Assembly (NCBI GenBank): GCA_026119855.1
Contig: JAOWBW010000162.1
Coordinates: 873,076 to 937,075 of the forward strand
Length of the DNA: 64,000 bases
DNA from: Campanula takesimana
Taxonomy: Eukaryota > Streptophyta > Magnoliopsida > Asterales > Campanulaceae
Direction of reading: 5' to 3'
Positions 21,630-32,677 of this stretch are shown piece by piece. The first letter of the stretch is position 1. The number at the start of each line of letters is the position of its first letter. The position numbers and the translations under genes are program-made. Under the pieces are notes generated by a model, which had not been told where the DNA came from, made no database searches, and was given only the letters and a program-made list of their open reading frames with translations.

Positions 21630-22073
21630 TGTTGGGTTAATGCCTTTGAATTTGGGACGCCGAGTTAAAGGATTAAACAACAGAGAGATTTCGTAATTCC
21701 GGGACAGAGCGCAGAAGGAAGGTTTCCAAGTCAGTTTTGGACTAGGTTTCCAAGTTCCTAAGAGATTTTGAGATAAACTTTACTAGTATAAATAGAGGCC
21801 TTTAGATTAAAATCACACCTCAGATTGTCATAGACAAATTATTAGAGTGCTCAGAGAAGATCAATAATTCTAGATCTAGAGTTTTAGCACAGTCAAGAAT
21901 TTTGTGACCAAAATTCGTGCTAGCATAGATTAGTGTGATCTTGTAAAGAATTCTCCAGATTGATAATAATATTCTCTCCCCTCCCCGTGGACGTAACCAA
22001 GTTGGTAAACCACGTAAATCTGTGTTCTTGTGATTGCTCGCTTTTCTTATCAAGTCTTGTTATTGCTCTAACA
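21630..22073 (+). repeat. Copia-3 5' LTR (444 bp)
   Basis: TGTTGGGTTAATGCC to GCTCTAACA. A TATAAATAGAGGCC box lies at about 21786, the likely promoter TATA element. Confidence 0.92.
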
Positions 22074-22075
22074 AG

Positions 22076-22088
22076 TGGAATCAGAGCT
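22076..22088 (+). other. Copia-3 primer-binding site
   Basis: TGGAATCAGAGCT lies just after the LTR. It is the tRNA-Met-type site with an A in place of the usual T at the fourth position. Confidence 0.8.
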
Positions 22089-22447
22089 TGGCTGAAAAGG
22101 AGAATTAGCATCGACGGAAGAGATCCAAGATCGAAGAAAAACAAGGTAGCAGTTTCTGGTCCATTTTTATCCAGCGCAGCGGTGAAGAAAAAGGCGTAGC
22201 GCATTCGTTCACCGTTGGATCGTGCTGATTTTCGATGAGTAGCTTCGGGACTCATAGATATTCGATCTGAACAGTGGAGATTGGATTTTGATGTCCATAG
22301 CATCCGAAATTGTATCCGGACATAATCTGCTGGTGTTTTGTCTTCGATTGTATGCATTTGGAGTTTCTTGTTGTGATTTCTCTTAGTGGCACCAGAGCTT
22401 TGGTTCGTGGTTAGAGATTCAGGGATTCCGCTGCAGAGAACAAGAAG

Positions 22448-23551
22448 ATGGGTCAAGGAGCAGATTCGATCGACAAGTTCAATGGAAAGAATAGTTTTTC
22501 TCTCTGGCAGATCAAGATGAAGGCTTTGTTGGTAGACAAAGATTTATGGGAACCGTTGGAGATTGCAATCATGGATCGTAAGGATCCCAAGGGTAAGGTA
22601 GTCACCACAGAAGGTACAGCAGAACAGTCAGAGAAGGACAAGATAGCAGCAGCGAAGGAGGTGGCGGCATTGAAGAATTTAGATCAGAAGGCTCACGCCA
22701 AGATCATCAGACAGTTGGATGATGAGATCCTAACCAATGTTGCAGGAACAGACTCCGGAAGCGATCTTTGGTTAAAGTTGGAAGATATGTACATGACACG
22801 TTCATTGACCAACAAGTTATACCTGAAGAAGAAGCTATATGATTGTCGTATGACCGAAGGTACGCCCATAAATGATCACCTTGACAGATTTACTTCTGCA
22901 TTACTTGAACTGCGTAATATAGGAGTAGTTGTTGATGACGAGGATGCATCCTTGCAGCTTTTAGTATCTTTACCTATGTCTTATGAACATTATATCGATT
23001 CGTGCATAAATCGTAAAGATGAGATCTCTCTAGAGGAAGTGAAAACTTCTCTCAAGACGAAGGAATTGAGCCGAAAGGCGAGTAGAAATGAGGCAGGTAC
23101 CCAGTCATCAGGTTTGGTTGCTAGCAGTAGCAACAGAAGGGGTTCTAGTGGGAGGAAGAACAATCAAGGTAATTCTCCACACAAGAAGGGTCCAAAACCT
23201 GGGGATATCTGTAAATTCTGCAAAGAGAAGGGGCATTGGAAGTTCGACTGTCCCAGAAGGAGGCAAGGCAAGGCACCAGTAACAGCAGAGGCCATGATGG
23301 CCAGAGATTGCAGTTCAGATGAGGATTATGCTCTTGTAACATCAGAATCAGCATGCGCATCTAATGCGTGGATTCTTGATTCAGGAGTGTCTTACCATAT
23401 CAGTCCTAGGAGAGAATGGTTTACCGGTTATAGGCAGATAGTTGGCGGTGATATAAGCATGGCCAACAGTACAGTCTGCAGGGTTGTCGGTATTAGTTCG
23501 ATCAAGGTCAGGACTCATGATGGTAGGGTTGTCACTTTGAACGAGGTTTGA
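22448..23551 (+). pseudogene. Copia-3 gag and protease
   Basis: The start MGQGADSIDKFNGKNSFSLW is a classic Tork/Tnt1-like gag N-terminus. The gag body follows (LYLKKKLYDCRMTEGTPIND), then the knuckle CKFCKEKGHWKFDC at about residues 253-266 and the protease AWILDSGVSYHISPRREWF with D-S-G near residue 314. The frame ends at TGA in GRVVTLNEV-stop-HVPLM, where CGA (Arg) is expected, a one-step CpG change. Gag itself is fully open. Confidence 0.92.
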
Positions 23552-24189
23552 CACGTTCCGCTTATGACGAAGAATCTGATTTCTCTTAGCCAGTTAGACA
23601 GCAAAGGGTTCAGTTTCAAAGGTAAAGGTGGAGCAGTTAGTGTTTGTAACGGTTCAGAAGTAATGCTGAAAGGTCTTAAGTGGGGCTCCTTGTATTTCCT
23701 CCAAGGAAAGACGCTTGCAGAGTCGACTATGGCTGCATCAGAAGAGGTGAACGAGGGAGATATGTCTAAGCTGTGGCACATCAGGCTCGGTCACATGAGC
23801 ACTCGAGAGATGCATGAGTTGACTAACAGAGATCTTCTTTATGTCCTTAAGATCAAGGATCTTAAAGGCGTTCTGGATTACATCCACTCAGAGTATTGGG
23901 GACCTTCACGCCAGGGATTTCTAAGGGGGCACACTATGTCTTGTCTATGGTTGATGATTATTCGAGGAAGACTTGGGTGGTTATCATGAAGCACGAGAAT
24001 GAGGCTCTAAGGAATTTCAAGGACTGGAAGACGGTAGTGGAGAACCAGACAGAGAAGAAGATCAAGAAGCTCCGGACAAATAATGGTTTGGAGTTCTGCA
24101 GTACTGAGTTCGATTCGTTTTGCAGACAGGTGGAGATTTCTAGACATCTCACCAGCAGAGGCACGCCACAGCAGAATGGTGTAGCATAA
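23552..24189 (+). pseudogene. Copia-3 integrase
   Basis: After the stop the frame gives HVPLMTKNLISLSQLDSKGF, LWHIRLGHMSTREMHEL (zinc H-H), then YIHSEYWGPSR with a frameshift near 23890 and an altered first aspartate region (HSEYWG where HTDLWG is usual). The next frame has VVENQTEKKIKKLRTNNGLEF, with the second catalytic D position reading N (TNNG for TDNG). It ends RGTPQQNGVA-stop, the stop replacing the catalytic glutamate codon. The C-C half of the zinc site is lost. The enzyme cannot be active. Confidence 0.85.
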
Positions 24190-24192
24190 CGG

Positions 24193-25215
24193 ATGAATCA
24201 GACATGGCTTGTGGGAGCATTGTGCATGCTCTCCAATGCAGAGTTGTCTAAACGTTTCTGGGCAGAAGCGCTTAATACAACATGTTACTTGATTAATCAT
24301 GGACTTCATACCGGTATTGGCCTCAAAGTTCCCTATGAGGTATGGACTGGTAAATCCACGATTGTTTCAAGTGTTGGCGGTGTTGATAAACAGGTGGAGC
24401 AACAAGATACTGAAGAGTTAGTTGTCCCACTGTCAGATGTTGAAAAACAGGTGGAGCAACAAGATACTGAAGAGTTAGTTGTCCCACAGTCAGATGTTAA
24501 TCAGGATCCACCAACAGAGACAAAGACTGAAGCACCAGAAAGTTCAAGTTCAGTTCCTAAAGAACATGGGTTAGCACAAGGAGGGTCTAGAAGAGCTAAT
24601 TTCAGGAATGGATTTGAAGACTTGGTGTCTTATGCACTGCAGGTTGCTGAGGAAGTAGAGCCCGTTCTTGCGAAACCTTATATTTTCAATAAAGCAGATA
24701 CATGTTCAGAGTCATCTCAGTGGTATGCGGCTATGGGTGATGAGATGGAGTCTCTTCACAGGAATCGGTCTTGGAAGTTGACCACAAGGCCAGAAGGCAG
24801 AAAGATTGTGACTTGCAAGTAGATCTTCAAGAAAGAGGAAGGGATGTCACCGGCAGAAGGGTTCAAGTATAAAGCTCATGTTGTTGCAAGGGGTTTCACA
24901 CAGAAAGAAGAGGTGGACTACAATGGGATCTTCTCAACAGTGGTTAGACACACTTCGATCAGAGTGTTGCTAGCAATAGAGGGAGAGATATACATGACAG
25001 AGTCGGAAGGATTCCAAGTTCCTGGTAAGGAAGATCAAGTTTGTAGATTGAAGCAATCACCTAGGCAGTGGTACAAGAGATTTGACAGCTATGTGATAGC
25101 AGCAGTCAAGAAGTCAAGGATTCAGAAGCTGAAAGGCTTGGTCGCAGAGATGAAGGGTTTGGGTAACGCGAAGAGAATTCTGGGTATGGAGATCTATAGA
25201 AACAGAGCCAAATAG
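24193..25215 (+). pseudogene. Copia-3 integrase C-terminus and reverse transcriptase with deletions
   Basis: CMLSNAELSKRFWAEALNTT and KVPYEVWTGK are the integrase tail. RT begins near SSQWYAAMGDEMESLHRNRS, has a stop at 24820-24822, then GFKYKAHVVARGFTQKEEVD. The block that should hold DVKTAFLHG is deleted between LLAI and EGEIYM. SLYGL is lost before KQSPRQWYKRF, and the YVDD catalytic segment is missing between FDSYV and AAVKKSRIQKLKGL. The enzyme is structurally gutted. Confidence 0.85.
24382..24495 (+). repeat. 57-bp tandem duplication in Copia-3 pol linker
   Basis: Two in-frame units start at 24382 and 24439. Each encodes a 19-residue acidic segment with QVEQQDTEELVVP. They are nearly identical, so the duplication is recent. 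It lies in the non-conserved linker between integrase and RT. Confidence 0.85.
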
Positions 25216-25218
25216 AAA

Positions 25219-25830
25219 TTGTTCTTATCCCAGAAAAGATACATCAAGAAAGTTTCAGAGAGGTTTGGTAGGTCAACAGCTAAGGCTATAGACACTCCGG
25301 GTGCAGTGAATGCACAGACAGTCGCGTTTGGGCCTAAATCGGTTGAGGAGAAAGAGTATATGGCTCCAGTATCCTATGCTAGTGCAGTTGGTAGTTTGAT
25401 GTATACTGCAGTGCGCACTAGCGACGTCAGACTCGTCTGTGGAGATGGGACAGAATGTGCAGTCAAGGGTTTCTCAGATTTGGGTGATGTTGACTCAAGA
25501 AGATCGAAGACCGGATATGTGTTCACGCTTGGTGGGTCAGTTGGAAGGCTAGATTGCAGACGACCGTGACGTTGTCTACAACAGAGGCAGAATACGTGGC
25601 ATTGACAGAGTCCGCTAAGGAAGGAATATGGTTGAAGGGATTGATTAGCAATCTTGGGGTTCATCATGAGAGGACCAAGCACATTGATGTCAGATATCAT
25701 TTCCTAATGGATGAGAAATAGGTAAAGGTGAAGGTAGGGACGGCGAACAACCCTGCAGACATGTTCACAAAACTCGTGACGGGAAGCAAGTTCCAACATT
25801 GTTTGGACTTGCAGATTGTTCGCAGCTATT
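25219..25830 (+). pseudogene. Copia-3 RNase H
   Basis: LFLSQKRYIKKVSERFGRST and YASAVGSLMYTAVRTSDV are followed by a deletion. Then come KGFSDLGDVDSRRSKTGYVF and, after a frameshift at about 25565, VTLSTTEAEYVALTESAKEG. The tail TANNPADMFTKLVTGSKFQHC ends with stop at about 25831. Confidence 0.88.
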
Positions 25831-25897
25831 AGATAGCAGAAGAGGCGAGGGGGAGAAAAGGTTTGTTGTCATGGAGATTCAAAGTCAAGATGGAGAT

Positions 25898-26346
25898 TGT
25901 TGGGTTAATGCCTTTGAATTTGGGACGCCGAGTTAAAGGATTAAACAACAGAGAGATTTTGTAATTCTGGGACAGAGCGCAGAAGGAAGGTTTCCAAGTC
26001 AGTTTTGGACTATGTTTCCAAGTTCCTAAGAGATTTTGAGATAAACTTTACTAGTATAAATAAAGGCCAGTAGTTTAGATTAAAATCACACCTCAGATTG
26101 TCATAGACAAATTATTAGAGTGCTCATAGAAGATCAATAATTCTAGATCTAGGGTTTTAGCACAATCAAGAATTTTGTGACCAAAATTCGTGCTAGCATA
26201 GATTAGTGTGATCTTGTAAAGAATTCTCCTGATTGATAATAATATTCTCTCCCCTCCCCGTAGACGTAACCAAGTTGGTGAACCACGTAAATCTGTGTTC
26301 TTGTGATTGCTCGCTTTTCTTATCAAGTCTTGTTATTGCTCTAACA
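25898..26346 (+). repeat. Copia-3 3' LTR (449 bp)
   Basis: Preceded by the purine tract AAGATGGAGAT (25887-25897), it starts TGTTGGGTTAATGCC and ends GCTCTAACA. It carries an extra AGTAG-type insertion near 26068 compared with the 5' copy. Confidence 0.92.
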
Positions 26347-26519
26347 ACTATTTATTTCTATTTTGAGCATTTCATACTTATTGCTACTTATTTAAAATGT
26401 TCACTTTTCTCTCTATTATCCATTCACAACAACTATCCACTAACTTATTTTATCTCTCCTACACACTCACAATACTTACTTATCCAACATGTTTTCTTAA
26501 TCCCTGTACACTTCAATTT

Positions 26520-26623
26520 GATTCGGAATATCGGATTGTGAACCCATCCATTCGCGTAGAATAATCAAAGTGATTCGGAATATCAGATTGTGAGCCCATC
26601 CATTCGCGTAGAATAATCAAAGT
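26520..26623. repeat. 52-bp tandem repeat, two units
   Basis: GATTCGGAATATC(G/A)GATTGTG starts at 26520 and 26572, and the two 52-bp units differ at only two positions. No gene lies here. Confidence 0.85.
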
Positions 26624-26953
26624 TAATATTGACGGCGATACTATTAGGATTTAGGAAGGTTAGACGAAGTCAATTCATACATGGTAGAGACTAGAGAAGA
26701 AGTAATATGAAAGACTCAAGTTTATTATGATACAAGATGTACATATATATAGAGTTACAAAGAATATTTTAGAGTTCTAGTCTAGCTTGTTGTACAAGAT
26801 ACAAATCTCCTACACAATCTCTAAGATTGGTAAATAATATCTAAAAAAATATTTATAAATATACTTTGGAATATATAATATTCCTTATACTTATCATAAT
26901 AAAATTTTAACAAAAATTACGAATTTTTTTCCCTCAATTCTTTTTCTTTCTAA

Positions 26954-27234
26954 TACTCCCTCCGTCCCAGAGTAAGAGTCCCATTTTCCTTTTTGGTCCG
27001 TCCCAGAGTAAGAGTCTCATTCCTAAAATAGCAAAGAATCTTTACTATTCACCCCACTCATTCTCTCTCCTATTTTACTTTTATACTCACAACACCAATC
27101 AATTCACTATTCTTTCACACTCATTCTCTCTCCTACTTTACTTTTACACTCACAACATTTACATCACATCCAATATTTATTAATAAGCGTGCAAATGAGG
27201 GGTGAGACTCTTACTCTCCGAAACGGAGGGAGTA
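26954..27234. mobile_element. Stowaway-type MITE, family A
   Basis: TA + CTCCCTCCGTCCCAGAGTAA at the left, AACGGAGGGAG + TA at the right. The 277-bp body shares ACTATTCACCCCACTCATTC and related phrases with the copy at 59827-60122 in opposite orientation. Confidence 0.9.
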
Positions 27235-27405
27235 AATGTTATACTTATCAATGTTACATCACCGACCTGCAAGCCTGTGCAATATCTTGACGCAACGGAA
27301 ATCAACAAATAAATATCCAAAAAAAAAAATCTTAAACAAGCATATGATCGATTAAAAGTTTTCACAAGACGTGAATAAACCTTGAAAAAATACTACTCCG
27401 TACTG

Positions 27406-27734
27406 TACTCCCTCCGTCCCTCTTTAACTTATATTTTTTGGGTTTGGCACATTATTTAAAAAAAAGTCTCCGTCACTTTTTAACTTACAATTTTTGGGTT
27501 TGGCACATTATTTTTTTTTTAAAAAGTGAAAAAGTTGATGTGTTGTGAGGGTAGATAGTTGAGTGGGAGAGAGAAAGTGGGGTAGAGAATAGTAGGTGGA
27601 TAGTTGTTGTGAGTGGGATAAGTGGCTCCCATTATTTTAAAAGTATTAAAACATTTCCCTTTTGGGACTTTGTAAATTAAAGTGGGACAACCAAAATGAC
27701 AAATTTTGTAGATTAAAGAGGGACGGAGGGAGTA
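27406..27734. mobile_element. Stowaway-type MITE
   Basis: TA + CTCCCTCCGTCCCTCTTTAA and AAAGAGGGACGGAGGGAG + TA. The left arm repeats TTTTTGGGTTTGGCACATTA twice (about 27435 and 27491). Confidence 0.88.
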
Positions 27735-28516
27735 TATTGATAAAAACTGCTACTATTTGTGACTTTTTTAGGAGAGTATTAATAGTCTAAAACAATCCAA
27801 CCCGTAAAAAGGAAGAAATGAACTAAAAATTATGAAAATACCACACATAATTGTTTACCCAGTTCATTAATATTTTTTACTACGTTTGGGGCACTACCAA
27901 GCCAGGATCTTGCACTATAATATGTTAATACGGAGTTACAATGAGTTTTGGGGCGGAACTCTGCTTATATAGCCAACCTAGAATAAGACCTAAACCTAAA
28001 CACAAAATGAATCCCGAAAAGTATCAAATTTTCCCGTCCAGTGGGGTCCGGCCGGACCTACCCCTTGACCCGCCCGGTCCCAACTTACGTCGGAAATCCC
28101 ATCTTTGGCCAAGCCCCTAGGTCCGACCGGGTTACACCATAGGTCCGCCCGGATCACACTAGGTCCGGCCGGGTGCCTATGATGGTCCGGCTGGATCATG
28201 CTTCTCCAGACCACCTCTATTTTTCTCCTCTTTTCTCCCTTTGTCTCCACTAAGATCTCTATCCTAACAAAAAATAACACCTATATGGACAATGTATAAT
28301 ACAAACCATAGTATATTATAGCATATTGATACAATGAATTCCTATATAACTGAATTTTTATATATTCGCGTTACAATTTTGTTTTAACCACACAAATAAA
28401 TGAAGAAAGAAACTATACACAGAGATTATATGTATTCTCGCGTAAACAATGAGAACAAAACTCAGAAACTACTTGAAGAAGAAGAACTATACAAACTAAA
28501 CATTTCAAACTTCATC
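27735..28516. other. intergenic region, 3' flank of the membrane-protein gene
   Basis: No gene seen. At 28038-28195 there is a run of GGTCCG(G/C)CCGG-type motifs, at least seven in about 160 bp, GC-rich in an AT-rich setting. The rest is AT-rich and probably includes the 3' UTR of the minus-strand gene just to the right. Confidence 0.5.
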
Positions 28517-31500
28517 CTACACACTATCAATGGAGGCTACTGATCTCATAGACATAGATCTAGTTGCGCCGTCATTAGCTATTGAATATATTATTAACGA
28601 CTTCACTACCTGGCGGAATTGCCTTCTGTATGTTGGTAGCTTCGCCACGCCCCTTGTCAATCCCAACATCCTGCAACATTAAACAAAAGACCGTTCTACC
28701 CTTTAATTCGCTTGTGTGTGTCCAACTAAGAAAACTAATTTCATTTTTTATTTTTAACCTATGGGGAGTGGGGACGGATTCAACCTCAAGAACAGAGAAA
28801 CTATAATTTTTTTATTTTTTTTTTAAAATGATGCTGAATATCAGATGCTAAATGCTGCTTGAACTAGAGCTCTTTGGCGACAAAAAAAAATAAAAAAAAA
28901 AAAAAAAAAAATATAATTGGAAATGCAATGAGGTGAAATTAAATTCGTACCGTCTACTAAGTCCCTGAATTTGAGCTGACCTAAGAGCATCTTGAGGGGC
29001 TAAACTGCCATTATCCCAACCTTGCATCCGTTCAGGATCGCTTCCAAAAAGTATGACTTTCTCCAAGTACCTTGACTCGCCTTCCTCCAATTTAATGGCT
29101 TTGATTTGGTCCTTGAGGACTAATATTGGTTGAAAAAACCAATCCATTAATCTATCACGAGGTCTATTCATGTGGGTTATCTCAAGATCTTCGTAAATCA
29201 GTACCCCATCCGATCCAGACTTGATGGAGTGAAGAAGACATTGAAAGAAGGATATACAAGGCAATCCGGTTCCAATAATGGCTGATTCATTCCCTCCTTT
29301 CGCCTTTAACCAATCGTAGAGCTCGGAGGGAGCTATTAAATTGGCATCCAGTAGTTCCCGTCCCCTCATTTCGCAGGACTTCATCATGCCTCCCCAAACC
29401 TGTACCATTTTTCGAGTCAAGCTCAAACGACATCTGATATACATACATATGTATGTATCTTTGTATGTATGTATTTATACATATATACTTCCTTTATACT
29501 CCCTCTGTCCCAAAATAATGTTCTTATTTATCATTTTTCATTGTCCCAAAAAGTTCTTCCAATTTCCACAATGTAGGCTTAAAAGTAGCATGACTCATGT
29601 AGCAAGTATTCATATCCTTAAAAAGTTTGAATAGTCAAATGTGAAGATCATTTTGGGACGGAGGGAGTAATTCGTTAGGCATGAAAAATTACCTGAACCA
29701 TTTTAACTTCTCGTAGAGTCTCCCTAACTGATCTACTTGTCGATAAGCTTGGGATAATCATTCCACTTGGGGCTTCTTCCGTACCACCGCCTTTTTTACC
29801 TGCAACAGAATGATTCCTTCCAACAGAAATCTCTGTTGAGTGAGAAGAGTTCTTTTTTCGGTATTTTGGCCTGAAAACGAATAAAATCCAATATAAAAGA
29901 TCCCATCTTTAAATTACCAAACAAAAGCATACAGATTGTTTACTAAAGGAAATTCTTACTTTGGCAGAAAGGATCCCTCTCGAAGATTCAAGCAGTCGTT
30001 GGTGTACTCATCAAATTCAGCAACCATGGCAATCACAAAGGCAGCTCCTCTCTTAATCGATCTTTCCTACATTTGCATCAAAGAGATTTTCAATTTTTAT
30101 TGTTTAGTTATATCCAAAAAGCAGCAAATTAAGTTGACCAGAAAAAAATTGAAGTTTTATCCGCGTAAAAAACCTGATATACTATCACTGATCCATACAA
30201 GCCAATGAAAATGCTTGCGACAATAGCTGCTACAACGTTCCCAATAACAATAATTGGCCACATTAAGATTGTCAAACCGGCAACTGGGATACAAGCCGTT
30301 TCAAGAAATGGACCTTCTCGACTAATTAGATCATGGGATAGTCTTTGCCATCCTTTAAACAACATGTATGGACTCTTGGCAATGGCTATTGCAGTGTAAA
30401 GAGGAATTTCCACAATTAGCCCCAATATCCCGACAAATATACATCCTGGCACATGAATGAATCTACAATACAGATTAGAAATAAATCAGTCTATTTTGCT
30501 AGAGCGGACATATAAAAGTAAATAGCCTTTTTTCCTCTAGAAATCACAGAAAACAAGAACCAAAAGAAAAAGAAAATTGAGCAAACGATTAAATGAGTTG
30601 AATGAACATTACCTAAGAGGTTTAAGATCATCCGGGCTAGGGGAATCACGGAGTTCCTTTAAATAGAGTGGATAAGAATGATAACAAAGGTCAGCGAAAT
30701 CTCTAACTACAGTGCAGCTTCCTTTAATAGTTCCCCAAGTCCCGTCCTAAAAGTTCACACGCAAGCAAATTGATACACCAAGAAAAAGAACAAAATGAAG
30801 TCCGTGTCAAATTAAATAAAAATTGATAAAATCGAATGCTTACCACAATGCAGTGGTAGAATTTGTTGGATTCATCCTCGAGTCTAAAGGCCTCAAAGGA
30901 TGAAATCCAAGGAGCGAAGAAGCCATAACCAATTCCAAGAAGAACACTCCCACCAATGCTTAAACCCAACCAAATACCAAATAATGCAGGCAAAGGAAGA
31001 AGAATAGCTACTTTAAGTGGTGCATCAAACCTATCAACCCTGTCCATTCACAGAATTTTGATATTAGAGATTTAAAAATCATAAGCCCACTTTATATATC
31101 AATTTCTTCTCTTTGTTTTTTGGATCAAGAATACTCCCTCTATCCCGAAATGATTTTCTCATTTGCCATATTTTCCTGTCCCAAAAAGTTCTTATATCTA
31201 CAATTTGGGCTTAAATGTGCATAAACACAACATGGCTAGTGAAGCAAGCGTTCATATCTTTAAAAAGATTGAATAGTCAGATGAGAAGACATTTTGGGAC
31301 CGGGGGAGTATATGTTTAAGGGAGAAAGTGGTATTCCTCTTAACATTGTGAGAGCATCACACATGTGGCTAGGTACAAGTTTAGGCTCATGTCAGATCTT
31401 TGGGCTAAGGCTGGTACAAGTTTAGGCTCATGTCATATCGTTGGGCTTAGGCCAGCCTTCTAGCCCTACCTGAGCGGGAGAGGAATTGGAACTGCTAATG

Positions 31501-32345
31501 CAAGAGTTTGCTGCAACACTCTAACCTAAGACCAAGAAATTGACCAAATTAATCTCTATCACCCATTACAAATAGAGGCAGACTTGGTCAAATCTTGGCC
31601 ATAGGATTAAATAGAGGCAGACTTAATCAAATCTTGGCCATAGGTTGGAACACTACAGCAAAAGGAGCAGTTCCTATTTCGAGATATTGGTACCCAAACT
31701 CTTTATGCCTCCACAACCCTAATACTCCCTCCGTCCCAAAATGATCTTCTCATTTGCCATTTCTCTGTCCTAGAAAGTTCTTCTCATTTCTACAATTTAG
31801 GCTTAAAAGTGCATAAACAAAACATGACTAATGAAGCAAGTGTTCATATCCTTAAAAGGTTTAAATAGTCAAACGCGAAGATCATTTTGGGACGGGGAGA
31901 GTATAAACTAGTAGAAATCATATTTAGAAACTCATTAAAACAAAAGAAAACTATCAGAAATAATACAAGAAGATAGTTTATAGGAAGTAACTTGACAAGG
32001 GTGTAGACAGCCCAAACAACATGTGCAGGGAAGAGCCCCAAAATCACACTAACATTCCCTGTTATCACAATCAGAGCAGCAATTGGACCCACAAGCACAC
32101 CTACAACATGAAAAAAATTAACTTAAATTTTTTATCCACCCACAATCAATAGCTTAAAAGCATAAACAAGAAAGATAAACTTTTCCATGAACAATCTTAT
32201 ACAAGAAACTCAAAAAACACAAAGGGGAAAAAAAAAAAAAAAAAAGTCAAAGGTACAAACTTTTGAGTGCTCCAAAAAAGAGGGCTGCGCAGAAGGCAGT
32301 AACGACATAGATGATGTTGAACAAATCCTTCCAAGTTGTTGACAT
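28517..32345 (-). CDS. multi-pass membrane protein, At3g27390-like, 9 exons
   Basis: Exons, from the start: 32261-32345, 31992-32100, 30844-31039, 30613-30746, 30174-30462, 29960-30066, 29693-29870, 28951-29399, 28517-28670. All have GT-AG borders and phases that join to 1,701 nt (566 aa) without a stop. The N-terminal half is hydrophobic: residues about 8-28, 31-64 (LVGPIAALIVITGNVSVILG), 72-112, 178-212 and 232-268. Conserved blocks include SNKFYHCIV, DGTWGTIKGSCTVVRDFADL, SPYMLFKGWQRLSHDLI and REGPFLETACIP. The soluble C-terminus (from about 290) has LREGSFLPKPKYRKK and ends in a basic, serine-rich tail. This matches the uncharacterised plant membrane protein At3g27390 family in order and length (about 590 aa there). 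The biochemical role is unknown; a membrane location is inferred. The start ATG at 32343-32345 begins MSTTWKDLFN. The gene appears intact. Confidence 0.93.
29436..29490. repeat. TATG/TA-rich microsatellite in intron 7
   Basis: ATACATACATATGTATGTAT and similar short repeats lie just outside the exon 8 acceptor of the membrane-protein gene. Confidence 0.7.
29497..29669. mobile_element. Stowaway-type MITE, family B, in intron 7
   Basis: TA + CTCCCTCTGTCCCAAAATAA and TTTTGGGACGGAGGGAG + TA. It shares the interior (ACAATGTAGGCTTAAAAGT, TCATATCCTTAAAAAGTTTG) with the copies at 31132 and 31723. It ends 23 bp from exon 7. Confidence 0.92.
31132..31310. mobile_element. Stowaway-type MITE, family B, in intron 3 (copy 1)
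   Basis: TA + CTCCCTCTATCCCGAAATGA and TTTTGGGACCGGGGGAG + TA. Same family and orientation as 29497-29669 and 31723-31903. Confidence 0.92.
31372..31453. repeat. 41-bp tandem duplication in intron 3
   Basis: GGTACAAGTTTAGGCTCATG starts at 31372 and again at 31413. The two units differ at about four positions. Confidence 0.85.
31570..31647. repeat. 39-bp tandem duplication in intron 3
   Basis: AAATAGAGGCAGACTT starts at 31570 and 31609, each followed by a nearly identical TCAAATCTTGGCCATAGG. Confidence 0.85.
31723..31903. mobile_element. Stowaway-type MITE, family B, in intron 3 (copy 2)
   Basis: TA + CTCCCTCCGTCCCAAAATGA and TCATTTTGGGACGGGGAGAG + TA. It is the most regular copy of the family and lies about 90 bp from exon 2. 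Confidence 0.92.
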
Positions 32346-32440
32346 ATCTTGTTGTGCAAGACTATAAAGTAAAACCCTTGATTCAAGAAACTTTACCCAA
32401 TTTCTAATTCTTCCTCCTATCAAAATTTGAGCTCAATCAT

Positions 32441-32441
<1 letters not shown>

Positions 32442-32490
<49 letters not shown>
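32442..32490 (-). repeat. (GA)n/(TC)n microsatellite in the 5' leader of the membrane-protein gene
   Basis: An almost pure GA run on the plus strand, so CT-rich in the sense direction, lies about 100-145 nt upstream of the start codon at 32345. CT/GA runs are common in plant 5' leaders and can bind GAGA-type BPC factors. No regulatory effect is shown here. Confidence 0.85.
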
Positions 32491-32492
<2 letters not shown>

Positions 32493-32668
32493 CTGTCTGT
32501 ATTGTTTGTGGGTGTGTTTTGATTGGTTTGAGGATGCAAGAAGTTGACAGAAACAGGGAAGAAAATGAATCAAACAGCAGGGTGCCAGGGAAAATAAGGT
32601 TTCGAATAAGAATTTTGTGTGTGTGAGATTGTATAATGGCAAAAGAAGATTCTTGCATTAAACTTTGA

Positions 32669-32677
32669 TATTTTATA
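32669..32677 (-). promoter_or_regulatory. candidate TATA box of the membrane-protein gene
   Basis: TATAAAATA on the minus strand lies about 324 nt upstream of the start codon, before the CT-rich leader. Its position fits a promoter, but this is inferred from sequence alone. Confidence 0.4.

Larger units (their letters stand above)
21630..26346 (+). mobile_element. Ty1/Copia element, Tork-like, young but defective (Copia-3)
   Basis: The order is 5' LTR, primer site, gag, zinc knuckle, protease, integrase, RT, RNase H, polypurine tract and 3' LTR, all on the plus strand. Flanks GCTAT and ACTAT form a target duplication with one mismatch. The LTRs differ by about ten substitutions over about 443 aligned bases plus one small indel, so insertion is recent. 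Stops lie in the protease-integrase region and at the catalytic glutamate of integrase, and RT has lost its catalytic block. Confidence 0.92.

Noticed and set aside
26520..26623. CRISPR-like or satellite array
   Set aside because: Only two directly adjacent 52-bp units without spacers; a simple tandem duplication in a plant genome.
28582..28806. Plus-strand 74-residue frame
   Set aside because: Antisense to the last exon and intron of the membrane-protein gene.
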